Shown: positions 32,323-34,253 of the stretch, one piece after another | How positions within the stretch are numbered: position 1 is the first letter of the stretch | How the letters are laid out: every line of letters begins with the position of its first letter | Source: Lachnospiraceae bacterium | GTDB lineage: Bacteria; Bacillota; Clostridia; Lachnospirales; Lachnospiraceae | Assembly (NCBI GenBank): GCA_029006155.1 | Contig: JAQXGF010000018.1 | Coordinates: 1-34,253 of the forward strand | DNA: 34,253 nucleotides | Direction: 5' to 3' | Program-made: the position numbers and the translations under genes | Notes under the pieces: model-generated | The model's database searches: none | Seen by the model: the letters and a program-made list of their open reading frames with translations, nothing else | Told to the model about the DNA's origin: nothing

Positions 32323-34043
32323 ATGCAGTAGTAATTTTACTTGTGGGTATTGTGATTCTTGTGCTTGGCTACATCTTCTACGGCGGATGGCTGGCAAAGC
32401 AGTGGGGCGTTGACCCGAACAGAACCACACCTGCACATGAACTCGAAGACGGAAATGACTATGTACCGGCGAAGGCTCCGGTGCTGATGGGACACCATTT
32501 CTCATCCATCGCAGGCGCAGGCCCGATCAACGGACCGATTCAGGCAGCCGTATTTGGATGGGTTCCGGTAATGCTCTGGGTACTGATCGGTGGTATCTTC
32601 TTTGGTGCGGTTCACGATTTCGGTGCTCTGTTTGCATCAGTCCGCAACAAAGGACAGTCGATCGGTGAGGTCATCGCAGAGAGTATCGGCAGCCGTGCAA
32701 AGAAACTGTTCCTGACATTCTCTTACCTGACCTTAATTCTGGTAGTTGCAGCATTTGCTTCGATCGTAGCAAACACATTCAAGGCGACTTATGATGAGAG
32801 CGGCGTGCTGGATACGGCAGCGAGTGCAGCAAATGCATCGACTGCTATGATTTCCATTCTGTTCATCGTGATCGCAATTATCTTTGGTATGATGGTATAC
32901 AGAAGAAACGCATCTCTGGTCGTTTCTACGGTTGTTGGTGTCATCGCGATCGTTGTCTGTATGGTAGTCGGCTACAACTGGCATCCGATTTATTTAAGCG
33001 GAAGCACCTGGATGGTAATCGTAGGTATTTACATTGCAATTGCATCCGTTACTCCGGTATGGATTCTGCTTCAGCCGCGTGATTACTTAAGCTCTTTCCT
33101 GCTCTATGGTATGATGATTATTGCAGTCGTTGGTATTATCGGAGCACATCCGACCCTGTCGATCCCGGCATTCACCGGTTTTGTAGATAAGGCAGAGTAT
33201 GGTTCCGGCGTTTCTCTGGGAAGCCTGTTCCCGGCTCTGTTTGTCACGATTGCCTGCGGTGCGATTTCCGGTTTCCATTCACTGGTTGGTTCCGGTACGA
33301 CTGCAAAGCAGCTCGACAAAGAGAGCGATGCACAGCCGATCGCTTACGGCGGAATGCTCATCGAGTGTGCGCTGGCACTTGTATCCTTATGTGCAGTTGG
33401 ATATATCTGGTCTGAGTATGTTCCGAATGGCATTACCACACCGACCGCGGTATTTGCAACCGGTATTTCCCGTATGTGTGCGACCATTCCGTTCCTCGCA
33501 GGTGCGGAGAATGTCATTTACGCAATGCTGATCCTTGCTGTATCTGCATTCTGCCTGACCTCTCTGGATACTGCGACCCGTCTGGCTCGTTACATGTTCC
33601 AGGAGTTCTGGCTTGAGCCGGGACAGACCTGGAAGGATGCAACTGGCTTCAAGAAGGTTCTGACCAACCCGTATGTGGCAACACTCATCACGGTAGTACT
33701 TGGTATCGCACTTGGTATGACCGGATATGCGAAGATCTGGGCTCTGTTCGGAGCAGCAAACCAGCTGCTGGCAGCACTTGGACTTCTGGCTGTCGCTGCA
33801 TGGCTTGGCACGATGGGCAAGAACAACAAGATGTTCCTGTTCCCGATGGCATTTATGCTCGTCGTTACCATCGTTTCCCTCTGCCAGACGATTCTGACCA
33901 ACTTCAAGGCAGCAACCGCAGGAACCGGTGAGGTTCTGTGGTGCTGGATCCGTGCAGGTCTTGGTACCCTGCTCGTCATCCTGGCGATCGTACTTGCTGT
34001 GGAGGGCGTTCAGACCATCATGGGCAAGAAGAAGGCAAACTAA
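32319..34043 (+). CDS. cstA: CstA-family transporter (carbon starvation protein A)
   Basis: A 574-residue membrane protein with more than a dozen hydrophobic segments. The CstA hallmark MGHHFSSIAGAGPINGPI follows the first helix, along with GAVHDFGALFASVRNKGQSIGEV and a late ALFGAANQLLAALGLL segment. In E. coli, CstA and its paralogue BtsT take up pyruvate, and CstA was first described as a peptide transporter induced on carbon starvation. This protein is shorter than the 700-residue E. coli form, as is usual in Clostridia. AAAGGAGGG precedes the ATG. The small YbdD/YjiX-type partner seen in Proteobacteria is not visible downstream; the 182-residue gene occupies the upstream position instead. 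Confidence 0.93.
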   Translation: MNAVVILLVGIVILVLGYIFYGGWLAKQWGVDPNRTTPAHELEDGNDYVPAKAPVLMGHHFSSIAGAGPINGPIQAAVFGWVPVMLWVLIGGIFFGAVHDFGALFASVRNKGQSIGEVIAESIGSRAKKLFLTFSYLTLILVVAAFASIVANTFKATYDESGVLDTAASAANASTAMISILFIVIAIIFGMMVYRRNASLVVSTVVGVIAIVVCMVVGYNWHPIYLSGSTWMVIVGIYIAIASVTPVWILLQPRDYLSSFLLYGMMIIAVVGIIGAHPTLSIPAFTGFVDKAEYGSGVSLGSLFPALFVTIACGAISGFHSLVGSGTTAKQLDKESDAQPIAYGGMLIECALALVSLCAVGYIWSEYVPNGITTPTAVFATGISRMCATIPFLAGAENVIYAMLILAVSAFCLTSLDTATRLARYMFQEFWLEPGQTWKDATGFKKVLTNPYVATLITVVLGIALGMTGYAKIWALFGAANQLLAALGLLAVAAWLGTMGKNNKMFLFPMAFMLVVTIVSLCQTILTNFKAATAGTGEVLWCWIRAGLGTLLVILAIVLAVEGVQTIMGKKKAN

Positions 34044-34068
34044 ACAAATAAGAAATACCGTGCTTTAT

Positions 34069-34098
34069 GGGGCTGTCCGCAAGGATGGCCCCTTTTTT
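34069..34098 (+). terminator. Intrinsic terminator of cstA
   Basis: GGGGCTGTCC (34069-34078) pairs with GGATGGCCCC (34083-34092) around a GCAA tetraloop, followed by six T. Confidence 0.9.
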
Positions 34099-34121
34099 GA
34101 TAGAATCATGATATGATACAA

Positions 34122-34234
34122 GGGTCAAAAGGTCATGCGTTTCATGCTTGCATGAAAAAGCATGGCTTATTGACCCGCAAAACACCGAAAAGTAGCCATT
34201 TTTCGTAGAAAAATGAGCGGATTTGAGGTGTTTT
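34122..34234. other. Highly structured non-coding element at the right edge
   Basis: Two nested hairpins lie back to back. The first has outer arms GGGTCAA (34122-34128) and TTGACCC (34170-34176), and enclosed arms CATGCGTTTCATGC (34134-34147) and GCATGAAAAAGCATG (34150-34164). The second has outer arms AAAACACC (34179-34186) and GGTGTTTT (34227-34234), enclosing CATTTTT/AAAAATG (34197-34215). No reading frame or ribosome site is present. It could be a structured RNA leader for a gene beyond the window, or a dispersed palindromic element. Confidence 0.5.
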
Positions 34235-34253
34235 AGGATTGCGAGAGCATGAA

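Noticed and set aside
1-34253. Search for insertion sequences, integrases, phage genes, CRISPR arrays and rRNA genes.
   Set aside because: None found. No evenly spaced direct repeats, transposase motifs or terminal inverted repeats with target duplications were seen.

Overview
The window looks like chromosomal DNA from a Gram-positive gut anaerobe of the Clostridia, most likely Lachnospiraceae. The pointers are AGGAGG-type ribosome sites before most genes, a dnaG-rpoD-trmK-nif3 block, a TGS-domain uridine kinase-like protein beside rnpB, a GerMN lipoprotein beside a two-component system, a surface protein with InlB-type repeats, and a short CstA-type transporter. The family call is inferred from gene content, and I cannot name genus or species. 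I see no transposase, integrase, phage gene, CRISPR array or rRNA.

Layout. (1) 1-1600: the 3' part of an M14-type succinylglutamate desuccinylase/aspartoacylase family gene that enters from outside the window, then a small membrane protein. (2) 1867-5034: an exporter-like set of a secreted, membrane-anchored NEW3/CARDB-like protein, an ABC ATPase and an ABC-2 permease, closed by a terminator. (3) 5299-5419: a very small candidate gene for a 19-residue hydrophobic peptide. (4) 5537-11658: arginine synthesis, with argG on the minus strand divergent from argC-argJ-argB-argD. Together these encode the acetyl-cycle steps from glutamate to ornithine plus argininosuccinate synthase; carbamoyltransferase (argF) and lyase (argH) are not here. 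(5) 11881-12309: a YdcZ-type small membrane transporter.

(6) 12391-18547: comEA, an OmpR-type response regulator, its histidine kinase, a GerMN lipoprotein and comEC, closely packed on one strand. (7) 18698-25606: dnaG, rpoD, trmK, a Nif3-like protein and a uridine kinase-like protein. (8) 25677-26052: RNase P RNA with its own promoter and terminator. (9) 26183-29065: a 960-residue repeat-rich surface protein. (10) 29145-31067, minus strand: a PHP phosphoesterase, a 69-residue protein and a Cof-type HAD phosphatase, translationally overlapped. (11) 31233-31304, minus: tRNA-Glu(CUC) with a textbook promoter and terminator. (12) 31567-34098: a short promoter-to-terminator transcript of about 105 nt, then an unrecognised 182-residue gene overlapping a CstA-type transporter by 4 nt. 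The window ends inside a strongly folded non-coding element.

The observations most worth a second look are the missing start codon of the histidine kinase, whose first membrane helix is encoded upstream of the first ATG; the short terminated RNA and unknown protein ahead of cstA; the folded element at the right edge; and the 19-residue peptide gene between the ABC operon and argG. No clearly new multi-gene system stands out; most of the window is core metabolism and housekeeping.
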